A stretch of DNA of 64,000 nucleotides from Polynucleobacter finlandensis (GCF_018881755.1 NZ_JACVPS010000004.1:124001-188000), one strand, 5' to 3'; numbered from the stretch's first letter, positions 16,958-25,792 are shown. The notes: a model not told the origin generated them from the sequence alone. Numbers and translations are program-made.

Positions 16958-17977
16958 TTAGTAACCCGATACCGATGGCAAAGCCAAACTACCTTTAGAG
17001 GTTTGCACGTTTTCATCTAAATATTTGGTTAAAGCAAATACTGTGTTGAGGCAAGGGGTTGGAGTATTGGTAATTTTCCCAAGCTCAATGACTGAGCCCA
17101 ACAAAGCATCGATCTCCAAACTGCGGCCAGCCTCTAGATCTTGCAGCATGGATGTTTTATGTTTGCCAACTTTTTCAGCGCCAGCAATACGACGCTCAAT
17201 ATCTACGCGGAAAGTAACGCCAAGCTTTTCAGCAATGGTTTGCGCTTCAGCCATCATGTTGCGCGCCAACTCTTTCGTCAATGGATATTGGCAAATGCCT
17301 TCTAAGGTTCCATGAGTTAAAGAGCTAATTGGATTGAAGGTCATATTGCCCCAAAGCTTGAGCCAAATCTCAGAGCGAATGTCTTCCAGAATGGGTGACT
17401 TAAATCCAGCGGCACCCATCATGTCTGAGATCTTCTGAATACGCTCAGTCACTTTGCCATCTAACTCGCCCAATGGAAAACGATTGCCTTCAACGTGACG
17501 AATCACGCCAGGCGCTTGAGTAAAGGTTGCTGGATACACTACGCAACCAATAATGTTGTCAGGATTAATAGCGGCCTTAGCAACGCCACCAGCATCCACG
17601 GTTTCTACAGAATGGTCTTTGTATTCACCGGATAGTTTTTGGAAGTACCACCAAGGAATGCCGTTTTGCATCGGAATCAAAATCGTTTCTGGGCCCATGA
17701 TGGCAGCAAGATCTTGAATAATCGGCTCAACTTGGTGAGCCTTCACTGCCAAAATCACGACGTCTGGCGTTTCGGCATCCGTAATTTTTTCTACCGCTTT
17801 AACTTCGGCTACCAATGGCTCCGGTTGATCGTCCATGATCAAGGCCAGACCACGTTCCTTGATCGCTGCCAAAGTAGCCCCACGTGCAACAACAGTTACC
17901 TCGTTGCCCGCTCGCGCCAACATCACAGCCAGGTAGCCGCCAATGGCGCCACCCCCACCGATCACACAAATTTTCAT
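16958..17977 (-). CDS. Ketopantoate reductase-family (PanE/ApbA) oxidoreductase
   Basis: The N-terminal Rossmann fold shows MKICVIGGGGAIGGYLAVML (GxGxxG type), and the C-terminal half has the ApbA_C helical domain with ISSLTHGTLEGI and the conserved-type KTSMLQDLEAGRSLEIDALLG. At 339 residues it is longer than E. coli PanE (303). Whether it makes pantoate is unclear; placement behind a symporter and beside FAH and GrdB-like genes suggests a catabolic 2-oxo/2-hydroxy acid oxidoreductase. It is co-directional with the symporter, about 100 bp downstream across a hairpin-rich spacer. Confidence 0.8.
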   Translation of the reverse strand: MKICVIGGGGAIGGYLAVMLARAGNEVTVVARGATLAAIKERGLALIMDDQPEPLVAEVKAVEKITDAETPDVVILAVKAHQVEPIIQDLAAIMGPETILIPMQNGIPWWYFQKLSGEYKDHSVETVDAGGVAKAAINPDNIIGCVVYPATFTQAPGVIRHVEGNRFPLGELDGKVTERIQKISDMMGAAGFKSPILEDIRSEIWLKLWGNMTFNPISSLTHGTLEGICQYPLTKELARNMMAEAQTIAEKLGVTFRVDIERRIAGAEKVGKHKTSMLQDLEAGRSLEIDALLGSVIELGKITNTPTPCLNTVFALTKYLDENVQTSKGSLALPSVSGY

Positions 17978-17993
17978 AGGAACCCCACAAGAA

Positions 17994-18076
17994 CAAAAAA
18001 TATTGAATTAATACAATATTAGAGGAGATTATTTTGCGGTGCAACAAAATAATCTCTGCCTCATTTTTAGGCAGAG
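17994..18076 (-). repeat. Three consecutive inverted repeats between symporter and PanE-like gene
   Basis: The dyads are CTCTGCCT/AGGCAGAG (18054-18076), a perfect 12-bp pair GAGATTATTTTG/CAAAATAATCTC (18025-18036 and 18045-18056), and AATATTG/CAATATT (17999-18020), the last followed on the minus strand by a T-run. The first two share bases 18054-18056 and so exclude each other partly. This looks like a terminator or attenuator region within the symporter-reductase transcript. Confidence 0.6.
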
Positions 18077-18079
18077 CCT

Positions 18080-19492
18080 TCAGATAGCCTTTAGTAAGCC
18101 CTTAGGCACTAAACCCCCTATCAGCATCCCAACAATGCTGGCGCATAGGCCCGCCAATTGAGGGGGCATGATGGCATTCGGAGCCAAGATCTCACAACTA
18201 ATCCACATGGTGAGACCAAAAACGACTGACAACAATCCGCCCAAAGAATTAGCTCGAGACCAATAGACGCCGAAAGCTAAGGGAACAAATGCTGCAACCA
18301 GGGTCACCTTATATGCACTCTCGACCATCTTAAAAATCGACAACTGGGAATTAATCGCAAAGAAAGTGACCACTACGGTAAAACAGAGTACGGTAATCCG
18401 CATGATCTTCAGAAGATCTTGATCGGAGAGATGCTTAAAGAAGCCGCGCACAATATTTTCCGCAAAGGTCACTGACGGCGCCAATAGAGTGGCACTCGCA
18501 CAGCTCTTAATTGCCGATAACAATGCACCAAAAAACATGACTTGAGCAATGAGTGGCGCATGGTTCATGATCAACTTCGGCAAGATCATCTGAGGATCGG
18601 TATCTAAATATTGATTGACTAATCCGGGATTAATAATGGTTGCGGAGTATGCCAAGTACAGCGGTACAAAAGCAAAAATGAAATACAGCACACCTCCAAG
18701 GAGTGCTGCCTGAACTGCAATATTCACATTCTTTGAAGAGGTAATACGTTGGAATACGTCTTGCTGTGGAATGGAGCCCAGCATCATTGTGCACAAGGCA
18801 GCTACGAACCCTAGAATGGAGGCCAAGTTCATCTCTGGCCAGAAATTAAATTTACCTGCTGCAGAGGCCCGCTCAATCACCACTCCAATGCCGCCGGTCT
18901 GCGCCGTCATCTCACCACCGATATAAAGCATCCCGACAACAATAATGATCATCTGGATAAAGTCGGTAATGGCAACCGCCCACATACCGCCAAAAAGTGT
19001 ATAAATTAAGACGCTACCGGCACCAATTAACATGCCACCAGTTTGAGTAATGGCTCCCTCAGACACTACATTGAATACCAAACCAAGTGCTTTGATTTGA
19101 GCTGCTACCCACCCTAGATAAGAAACGACGATACAAAGAGTGACCAAGACCTCTACTGTTCGACCATATTTCTCACGAAAGAAATCGCCAATCGTGAGCA
19201 TGCGGCGGTTATACAAATGGCGAGCAAAAAAGAGGCCAACCAAAATTAAGCAAAGTGATGAGCCAAAAGGATCGGCAACTATTCCGCCAAAACCATCCTT
19301 CAAAAAAGTAGCCGGAATACCCAATACGGTCTCAGACCCAAACCAGGTTGCAAATACCGTGGCAGTAACTATAGGTAAAGGCAGGCTATGGCCTGCTGCT
19401 GCAAAGTCGGCAGTATTTTTTACGCGCAATGCAGCCCACAAGCCAATGCCGACTGACACTACCCAATAGATGATGACAAACCAAATCAACAT
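18080..19492 (-). CDS. Sodium:solute symporter (SSS family)
   Basis: This 470-residue protein has about 13 hydrophobic segments and the SSS look: DFAAAGHSLPLPIVTATVFATWFGSETVLG, the long ADPFGSSLCLI region, and SCASATLLAPS in a middle helix. Members import substrates such as proline, pantothenate or organic acids with sodium. The substrate cannot be told. The ATG has AGGAG 10 nt upstream. A TATAAT element and a TGAC-N3-GTCA dyad lie just upstream. It probably heads the transcript that includes the PanE-like gene. Confidence 0.9.
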   Translation of the reverse strand: MLIWFVIIYWVVSVGIGLWAALRVKNTADFAAAGHSLPLPIVTATVFATWFGSETVLGIPATFLKDGFGGIVADPFGSSLCLILVGLFFARHLYNRRMLTIGDFFREKYGRTVEVLVTLCIVVSYLGWVAAQIKALGLVFNVVSEGAITQTGGMLIGAGSVLIYTLFGGMWAVAITDFIQMIIIVVGMLYIGGEMTAQTGGIGVVIERASAAGKFNFWPEMNLASILGFVAALCTMMLGSIPQQDVFQRITSSKNVNIAVQAALLGGVLYFIFAFVPLYLAYSATIINPGLVNQYLDTDPQMILPKLIMNHAPLIAQVMFFGALLSAIKSCASATLLAPSVTFAENIVRGFFKHLSDQDLLKIMRITVLCFTVVVTFFAINSQLSIFKMVESAYKVTLVAAFVPLAFGVYWSRANSLGGLLSVVFGLTMWISCEILAPNAIMPPQLAGLCASIVGMLIGGLVPKGLLKAI

Positions 19493-19523
19493 CGCCCAAG
19501 ATCTCCTACATGAATTTGCTCAA

Positions 19524-19541
19524 ATTATATGACCTTGTCAT
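19524..19541 (-). promoter_or_regulatory. -10 element and dyad upstream of the symporter gene
   Basis: TATAAT on the minus strand (19524-19529) is overlapped at its upstream edge by the dyad ATGAC-CTT-GTCAT (19529-19541). No good -35 is seen, which fits an activator- or repressor-controlled promoter. The regulator is not known. Confidence 0.4.
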
Positions 19542-19600
19542 TTCTGGCAGTTAAGGAATTTGAATCGCTTTGGGGCATAGAGGTCTGACATAATTGCCCT

Positions 19601-20578
19601 GTGAATCTGCTAATTGAGAACTCCCAAACCGACTTGGCTTATCAAAAAGCCATCTTATCTTCGGTATCTCGCACCTTTGCACTCACTATCCCCCTGCTGC
19701 CTCCAATCATTGAAAAGGTAGTGGGTAACACGTATCTGCTGTGTCGCATTGTGGACACCATAGAAGATGCTGCAGAACTCACGCCAGAAGCCAAAAAAAA
19801 TCTATCAGCATTATTTCTTGATGTGGTGCTTGAAAGAGCCCCAGTTGAATCTTTTGTAGAGCCCTGTCTTGACGCTCTCAAAAATTACTCCAATCATGAT
19901 GAGTTGGATTTGATCGACCATACCCCAACCGTATTACGCATTCTGCATACTTGCTCCAGTCATGATCAAGGGGCAGTGAGTCGCTGCGTTTCCATTATGT
20001 CCGAAGGGATGTCTCGTTTTCATGGGCGGCAAACTGAGGCAGGCTTAAAAGACTTATCTGAATTTGAAGACTACTGCTATGTAGTCGCTGGAGTAGTCGG
20101 GGAACTTCTCACTAGCATCTTTCGCCACTACTCTCCCCAATTTTCAAAAAACATTCAGGGGCATGAGAATCTAGCAATCGCCTTTGGTCAAGCACTGCAA
20201 ATGACCAATATCCTGAAAGACTCTCCCGAGGATCGCGCCAGAGGCGTGTCTTGGAAGCCAGCTAACTTGAGTCAGCTTGACCTGCTTCAGATTGCCTATC
20301 AAAAACTATCGGATTCTTTAACGTACATCCTCCTGATCCCTAAAGAGGAAGTAGGTATGCGCCGTTTTTGCCTCTTGGCATTTGGGCTTGCGGTGCTAAC
20401 CCTAGACAAGCTTGCTGCAGGAGACCATTTCGAGCGGCAAGAAGATATCAAGCTTTCCAGAAATACTGTCTGGCTTTTCTACGGCTTTACAAAAATAGCC
20501 GCCGGTAGCAATGGGCTCATTAAAAGTTTTTTCTATTTATGGGGTAGCCCTTTAAGAAAGCTGAAGGCAAAGCAGTAG
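19601..20578 (+). CDS. Squalene/phytoene synthase family protein (squalene-synthase-like)
   Basis: The family joins two prenyl diphosphates head to head. The two Asp-rich sites are DTIED (52-56) and NILKDSPEDRARG (D207, D211), and YCYVVAGVVGELLT (158-171) matches the central helix of squalene synthases. The likely product is squalene or a related C30 hydrocarbon; a phytoene-type activity is the alternative. The start is GTG with AGAGG upstream. No squalene cyclase, hopanoid or carotenoid gene is in the window, so the pathway context is missing. Confidence 0.85.
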   Translation: MNLLIENSQTDLAYQKAILSSVSRTFALTIPLLPPIIEKVVGNTYLLCRIVDTIEDAAELTPEAKKNLSALFLDVVLERAPVESFVEPCLDALKNYSNHDELDLIDHTPTVLRILHTCSSHDQGAVSRCVSIMSEGMSRFHGRQTEAGLKDLSEFEDYCYVVAGVVGELLTSIFRHYSPQFSKNIQGHENLAIAFGQALQMTNILKDSPEDRARGVSWKPANLSQLDLLQIAYQKLSDSLTYILLIPKEEVGMRRFCLLAFGLAVLTLDKLAAGDHFERQEDIKLSRNTVWLFYGFTKIAAGSNGLIKSFFYLWGSPLRKLKAKQ

Positions 20579-20585
20579 ATCGAGA

Positions 20586-21098
20586 CTAAAGAACGCCCTC
20601 ATGTTTTAAAAGCCAAATTTTGATTTGGCGATACAGTCCAGGCGAATCTTCTTTCATATAACCACCGATACCTTGAGCCGAAACCACACGATGGCATGGG
20701 GCGATTAAAGGATAAGGGTTGGCGCCACATGCTGTACCAACTGCTCTGGGGCCACTGTGGATTTTCTTAGCAATACCACCGTAGGTTGCAGTGCTGCCAA
20801 GTGGAATATCTTGAGTAGCTCTCCAAACCTTTTTCTGATGCTCTGTGCCAGCAGGCTTTAAGGGAAGGTCAAATTGGTGCCAGGGGTTCTTGAAGTAACT
20901 TGCACACTGCTTTGCCACCTCTTTTGCCAACTGATTGCTGGGTAGACTTAGGCGAGTCTTGGAGGATAAATAATCAATCTTAGACAACATCAAACTGCCG
21001 TCCACCATCTCAGTCAAAATCCCCAAATGCCCAAAAGGGGCCTCAATAACGCAATATTGGGCATTTTGTGACGGAGATTTCTTTGCTTGCGAGGCCAT
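20586..21098 (-). CDS. ogt: Methylated-DNA--protein-cysteine methyltransferase
   Basis: This suicide enzyme repairs O6-alkylguanine by moving the alkyl group to its own cysteine, C135 in the motif APCHRVVSAQGIGGY. The helix-turn-helix with the arginine-finger region (YGGIAKKIHSGPRAVGTACGANP) precedes it. The N-terminal third is a short Ada/Ogt-type ribonuclease-like domain. The 170-residue length fits Ogt. It converges with the squalene-synthase-like gene. Confidence 0.92.
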   Translation of the reverse strand: MASQAKKSPSQNAQYCVIEAPFGHLGILTEMVDGSLMLSKIDYLSSKTRLSLPSNQLAKEVAKQCASYFKNPWHQFDLPLKPAGTEHQKKVWRATQDIPLGSTATYGGIAKKIHSGPRAVGTACGANPYPLIAPCHRVVSAQGIGGYMKEDSPGLYRQIKIWLLKHEGVL

Positions 21099-21216
21099 AA
21101 GGACGATTCTTACACAACTATAAGAGTTACAGCAGCGGGGCGAACGACAAAACCGCTAGCCTCTGAAATGGCACTTTGCTATATTGAATCCTCCATATTC
21201 TTTGCAGGCATAACCG

Positions 21217-22506
21217 ATGGACACCTTTTTTGACGACTGGCCTTTTATTGCTCAGGTCTCTCTCGTCTTATTTTTACTAGCGCTTTCCGGCTTTTTTTCC
21301 ATGGCCGAAACCAGCATGCTGTCTTCCAATCGCCACCGACTTCGCGCCATGGCAAATGGAGGCAACCCAGGAGCAGCTTTAGCAGAAAGACTCTTAAAGC
21401 GAATTGATTCGCTGCTCTCGGTATTGTTAATTTCTAATAACCTTATCAATACCATCCTGCCAATCTTGGTCACTGGGATTGCGCTGCATATTTTTGGTGA
21501 GAGCGGCTTAGTCCTCACTATCGCAACCTTAGTTGTTGCATTGCTGATTATTGTTTTTAGTGAAATTACTCCGAAGGTCATTGGTGCTGCATTCCCAGAG
21601 AAAATTGCTTCTAATGTTGGCTGGCTCATTCTTCCTCTCACCTACATTCTCAAGCCCTTGCTATGGTTCATTAATAGCTTTGTATCAGGACTCATGAAGG
21701 TATCTGGACTGCAAGCCTCTACTGAAAATAGAGCCATGAGCAAAGAAGAGCTTCGTAGCCTTGTGCTCGAGTCCAACCGCTTTGTATCAAACCATCATCG
21801 TAATATTCTTCTCAATCTATTTAATCTCGAAAATATTTTGGTTGATGATGTGATGACACCAAGATCGAAGATTGAAATTCTCGATCTCTCCAGGCCAATC
21901 GACGAAGTAGTCCAACAACTAGAAACCTGTTACCACAACAAGTTACCAGTATGTGATGGGGATTCCGAACGCATCATTGGCATTCTGTCAGTCAAAAAGG
22001 CACTGTCTTTACTGGGCCATGCTCAACTAAAACATCAAGACTTTAAACTCTTGGTAAACGAGCCTTACTTCATTCCCAGTGGCACCCCTGTCTTGCAACA
22101 GATGCAATTCTTTCAAGATAATCAACAGCGCCTAAGCTTGGTGGTAAATGAATATGGCGAAGTCCTTGGGCTGGTGACATTTGAAGATATTGTTGAAGAG
22201 TTAATCGGTGAATTCACCACCTCGTTCTCCAACCTCTCCAATGACCCCCGCTGGCTGCCGGATGGAACTTATCTTGCCAGCGGCAGTTCTTCCCTGCGCG
22301 ATCTCAATCGTCTATTGAATCTAGATCTGCCTTTGGATGGCCCGCGCACTCTTAATGGGCTAATTCTAGAAAAGCTAGAAGCAATTCCTGACCACGATGT
22401 CAGCATTCGTATTGCCGGCATCGTGATGGAAATTGTGCAGTTTGATGATCAAGGCGTTAGAACCGTAAAGCTTTATCGACCAACACTTACAACCGATAAA
22501 GATTGA
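21217..22506 (+). CDS. CorC/HlyC-type membrane protein (DUF21-CBS-CorC_C)
   Basis: The order of parts is a DUF21/CNNM membrane domain with about four helices (10-190), a CBS pair (about 210-330, with VDDVMTPRSKIEILD and the NEYGEVLGLVTFEDIVEELIGE end), and a CorC/HlyC C-terminal domain (345-425). Related proteins take part in magnesium export or resistance to magnesium and cobalt. The 429-residue length is normal. The following GspE-like gene begins inside its stop codon (TTGA overlap), so the two are translationally linked, which is functionally odd. Confidence 0.92.
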   Translation: MDTFFDDWPFIAQVSLVLFLLALSGFFSMAETSMLSSNRHRLRAMANGGNPGAALAERLLKRIDSLLSVLLISNNLINTILPILVTGIALHIFGESGLVLTIATLVVALLIIVFSEITPKVIGAAFPEKIASNVGWLILPLTYILKPLLWFINSFVSGLMKVSGLQASTENRAMSKEELRSLVLESNRFVSNHHRNILLNLFNLENILVDDVMTPRSKIEILDLSRPIDEVVQQLETCYHNKLPVCDGDSERIIGILSVKKALSLLGHAQLKHQDFKLLVNEPYFIPSGTPVLQQMQFFQDNQQRLSLVVNEYGEVLGLVTFEDIVEELIGEFTTSFSNLSNDPRWLPDGTYLASGSSSLRDLNRLLNLDLPLDGPRTLNGLILEKLEAIPDHDVSIRIAGIVMEIVQFDDQGVRTVKLYRPTLTTDKD

Positions 22507-23576
22507 GCACCCATCAAGATGACTCTCTTATCATTCGCACCTGGCATGAAATCATCGTTAATGCGCTTCATTCCAGGGCGACTGATATTCACATTGAGGC
22601 CGGCCCACAAGAAACTTTAGTACGCATTCGGGTTGATGGGCTCTTAGAGCTTCAATCACGCTACCCCATTGATCTTCACGAGCGCTTAATCACTCGCATC
22701 AAAATATTGGCACGCTTAGATATTGCCGAAAAACGTCTCCCACAAGATGGACGACTCTGCGTTGGTCATGACTTCAGTAAGCCCAATACCGATTGCCGTG
22801 TATCGATACTGCCAACGCTCTATGGCGAAAAGGCCGTAGTTCGGATTCTGCCAAGTCACATTGAGAACCTTAGTCTTGATCGGCTCGGCTTACTACCAGA
22901 ACAGCTAGAAATTTTTCGTAGCGCGATTCAGCAATCAAACGGCCTTATTTTAGTAACAGGCCCGACGGGTAGCGGCAAAACCCGCACGCTGTATAGCTGC
23001 CTAAGAGAATTAAATCTGATTCACCGCAATCTTTGCTCGATCGAAGACCCCATTGAAATTCGCCTTCCTGGTGTTAACCAAGTGGCTTATCACCCCCGCG
23101 CTGGACTAGATTTTGCAAGCATCATTCGAGCCCTACTCAGACAGGATCCAGATGTCATCATGATCGGTGAGATTCGAGATGCAGCAACAGCGCAGCTTGC
23201 TATCCAGGCCGCGCAAACTGGTCACTTGGTGCTCAGTACCTTGCATACCCGCAATGCTAGAGGCGCATTGTCCCGTCTCAAAAGCCTGGGAATCGATCAG
23301 GAGTCGATTGACTCTTGCTTGCGTTGCGTGAGCTCCCAACGATTAATTCGCACCCTCTGCCAACACTGCCTCCATGAGTCTGATCAGACGACTTGTAAGG
23401 CCTGCAAGGGATCTGGTTACTTGGGCCGAATAGGTGTACATGAAATACTCAACACCACATTGCTGGCAGACAAAAATATCAAGCATCTAGATATGTATGA
23501 AGCTGGCATTCGTCATGTCAAATCTGGACTCATCAACGAGGCTTCTCTTGTATCTGAGATTGGCACATGGCATTAA
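22503..23576 (+). CDS. GspE/PilB-type secretion ATPase lacking the N-terminal domain
   Basis: This hexameric ATPase class drives assembly of type IV pili or type II pseudopili. The protein starts directly in the N2 domain (HSRATDIHIEAG) and carries Walker A GPTGSGKT (153-160), an Asp box, DPDVIMIGEIRD as Walker B, the His box TGHLVLSTLHT, and a zinc-type pair of CxxC motifs (LCQHC and TCKAC). At 357 residues it lacks the about 150-200 residue N1 region that couples PilB/GspE to its membrane partner. The start is TTG overlapping the upstream stop. No pilin gene lies nearby. Confidence 0.88.
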   Translation: MSTHQDDSLIIRTWHEIIVNALHSRATDIHIEAGPQETLVRIRVDGLLELQSRYPIDLHERLITRIKILARLDIAEKRLPQDGRLCVGHDFSKPNTDCRVSILPTLYGEKAVVRILPSHIENLSLDRLGLLPEQLEIFRSAIQQSNGLILVTGPTGSGKTRTLYSCLRELNLIHRNLCSIEDPIEIRLPGVNQVAYHPRAGLDFASIIRALLRQDPDVIMIGEIRDAATAQLAIQAAQTGHLVLSTLHTRNARGALSRLKSLGIDQESIDSCLRCVSSQRLIRTLCQHCLHESDQTTCKACKGSGYLGRIGVHEILNTTLLADKNIKHLDMYEAGIRHVKSGLINEASLVSEIGTWH

Positions 23577-24643
23577 GAGATCATCCCCTGCTCCAGAAAA
23601 GATTGACCAAACAAGAGCAACTCCATTTTGCTCAGCATCTGTTGGCTTTACTTCATGCTGGCTTGCCGCTTTTAAATGCTATTGAACTACTTTATCAATC
23701 CGCTCCGAAACCTTGGCTCGGCTGGCTAATGCGCATTCACACCCTTCTCAAAAAAGGATATAGCCTCTCCCATTGCCTAAGAGAGCAAGGCGGTCAATTT
23801 TCCATGGAGTTTATTAACCTTATTCGCGTTAGCGAACGATCTGGTGATTTGTCTTTAGCCCTTAAAACCATTAGCCAACAACTTACTGAGCAGATTGAAC
23901 TACGCCGAAAAATACAGCAAGCGCTCAGCTATCCCATCATTACCCTTTCCACCTCTTTTGGTCTCGTGATTGTGATGATGGTCTGGGTTGTCCCTGTCTT
24001 TAAAGATGTATTTGGGCATTTTCAGGCTGAGCTACCTGCGCCTACCCGTGCATTAATAGCAGTCTCCACCCTGATCGAACATTTTTATATAGAGCTCCTT
24101 CTTGGGATGGCAGTGTTGCTTGGGATATTTATTGCCGCTTGGTTAAAGTCCCCGCGCCTACAAAAAGGCTGTGATCGCATGACGCTCCGCATTCCGGTAT
24201 TGGGGAATTTATTTAGACTTGCCACGCTGACGCATTGGTGCAGAACTCTTGGGCATTTACTATCCTCCGGATTACCGCTTCCAGATGCATTACGCATCAC
24301 AGCACAATCTTCCAATCACTGGCTCAGTCATGACTTTAGCGCTGAGGTCTTTAAGCACCTCACCCGAGGTTGGCCACTGGGTGAGTCACTCAAAAAAGCA
24401 GATCCAACTGGAGCCTTGTGCGATGTAGAAACATTGCAGTTACTTCGTATTGGCGCAGAAAGTGGCTCACTCCCAGAAATGCTCAATAAACGCGCGGATA
24501 TTCTGGGTGCTCAACTTAGCAATCAACTCAACACCCTCAGCCAAAGTCTCGAGCCCTTGCTAATCATTTTGGTTGGCGCCATCATTGGAGGATTAGTCAT
24601 CATTCTCTATCTACCAATTTTTAATCTCGGGCAAATCGTCTAA
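23567..24643 (+). CDS. GspF/PilC-type inner-membrane platform protein
   Basis: Two repeated GspF domains (about 15-140 and 215-340) flank membrane helices around 125-150, 170-195 and 325-350. The repeats show the usual GLPLLNAIELL and GLPLPDALRITAQSS motifs and ESGSLPEMLNKRADI. The protein forms the inner-membrane base on which the ATPase acts. At 358 residues it lacks the N-terminal segment of about 50 residues of typical PilC. It overlaps the ATPase gene by 10 bp. Confidence 0.9.
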   Translation: MALRDHPLLQKRLTKQEQLHFAQHLLALLHAGLPLLNAIELLYQSAPKPWLGWLMRIHTLLKKGYSLSHCLREQGGQFSMEFINLIRVSERSGDLSLALKTISQQLTEQIELRRKIQQALSYPIITLSTSFGLVIVMMVWVVPVFKDVFGHFQAELPAPTRALIAVSTLIEHFYIELLLGMAVLLGIFIAAWLKSPRLQKGCDRMTLRIPVLGNLFRLATLTHWCRTLGHLLSSGLPLPDALRITAQSSNHWLSHDFSAEVFKHLTRGWPLGESLKKADPTGALCDVETLQLLRIGAESGSLPEMLNKRADILGAQLSNQLNTLSQSLEPLLIILVGAIIGGLVIILYLPIFNLGQIV

Positions 24644-25140
24644 TGCTTTCTGTTGAATCAAGCTACTTACAAGTAATACTGATTGGAGTATTGCTGTATT
24701 TAGCTTATGTTGATTTCCGGACCTTTCGCTTGCCCAATAGCATTACCTTGCCCCTCCTCATTACTGGTCTTGGTCTGAGTATATTTACAAGCTGGGGCTT
24801 TACAAATGCCCAGTCTGCGTTGATCGGGGCTGGCCTGGGCTATGTTGTACTTTGGCTCCCAAACTATGTATATCGCCTCATCAAAAAACAAGACGGCATT
24901 GGGATGGGAGATGCCAAATTACTCGCCGCTCTCGGGGCCTGGCTAGGCTGGAGTTCTTTGCCAGGCATTTTGCTAATAGCCTCAGTCTCAGGACTCATTG
25001 GCGGAATAGTCTGGCTTAAATGGAATCAGCGTGGCTATGGTCACGCTTTTCCTTTTGGGCCATTTCTTGCTATTGCTGGCATCATTCAATTGTTATGGCC
25101 TCAACTCCTCACCAGAATCCTACCGATCAATCTGATTTAA
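24643..25140 (+). CDS. Prepilin peptidase catalytic domain (A24), short form
   Basis: The aspartic peptidase that trims prepilin leaders has its two catalytic residues here as D24 (in YVDFRTFRLPN) and D90 in GMGDAK. About six membrane helices are visible. At 165 residues it lacks the N-terminal zinc/methylase domain of PilD (about 285 residues), so N-methylation of pilins may be absent or done elsewhere. The start overlaps the platform gene stop (TAATG). Confidence 0.9.
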   Translation: MLSVESSYLQVILIGVLLYLAYVDFRTFRLPNSITLPLLITGLGLSIFTSWGFTNAQSALIGAGLGYVVLWLPNYVYRLIKKQDGIGMGDAKLLAALGAWLGWSSLPGILLIASVSGLIGGIVWLKWNQRGYGHAFPFGPFLAIAGIIQLLWPQLLTRILPINLI

Positions 25141-25781
25141 CGGCCCTGAAGGGACGCATTCCCTTGCTCGGCCTCACTGGCGGAATCGGTTCTGGCAAAA
25201 CCGCGGTAAGCGATTTATTGGGGCAATTGGGAGCTGGAGTAATCGATACCGATCTCATTGCCCATCAAATCACTGCCCCTGGCGGAACAGCCATTCCCTT
25301 CATCCGAGAGCAGTTCGGGGCTGAATTTCTCGACCCCTCAGGTGCTCTGGATCGAGGAAAAATGCGCTCCCTAGTATTTGAGCAGCCAGAAGCAAGAAGG
25401 GCATTGGAGCTCATTACCCACCCCCTTATTCGTCAAGAAACTATTCGGCAAGGCCTCGAATTAAGCAAAGCTGGAAAGCCCTACCTGGTGTTTGTCATTC
25501 CGCTTCTCGTGGAGTCGGGTAATTGGCATGGCCTTCTTAACCATATTGCAGTTGTGGACTGCCCTGAAAAAACCCAAATCAAAAGGGTTATGGAGCGCAA
25601 CAAGCTCACCCTGGAGGAGGTCGAAAAAATCCTTAAAGCTCAAGCAAGCAGAGATGAGCGCCTATCTCAAGCAGACTCGATTCTTCATAACGCAGGGGGC
25701 TTTGCAGAATTAAATTCGCAGATACAGGATTTGCACCAAAAAATGATGGGATTTAAGACGGATCAATCCACTTCGTCATAG
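25095..25781 (+). CDS. coaE: Dephospho-CoA kinase
   Basis: CoaE performs the last step of coenzyme A synthesis. The P-loop GLTGGIGSGKT lies near the N-terminus, followed by DTDLIAHQI and the lid region DCPEKTQIKRVMERN. I chose the ATG at 25095, giving 228 residues with about 20 extra before the P-loop. It overlaps the peptidase gene by 46 bp. The frame stays open further upstream, but that part is a shadow of the peptidase gene. The coaE-zapD-mutT neighbourhood after a prepilin peptidase is classic for proteobacteria. Confidence 0.94.
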   Translation: MASTPHQNPTDQSDLTALKGRIPLLGLTGGIGSGKTAVSDLLGQLGAGVIDTDLIAHQITAPGGTAIPFIREQFGAEFLDPSGALDRGKMRSLVFEQPEARRALELITHPLIRQETIRQGLELSKAGKPYLVFVIPLLVESGNWHGLLNHIAVVDCPEKTQIKRVMERNKLTLEEVEKILKAQASRDERLSQADSILHNAGGFAELNSQIQDLHQKMMGFKTDQSTSS

Positions 25782-25792
25782 AATATGGGCTT

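Noticed and set aside
22503-25140. Decayed pseudogenes of pilB, pilC and pilD
   Set aside because: All catalytic motifs are intact and frames overlap neatly; shortening is confined to N-terminal domains, which argues for a functional reduced set.
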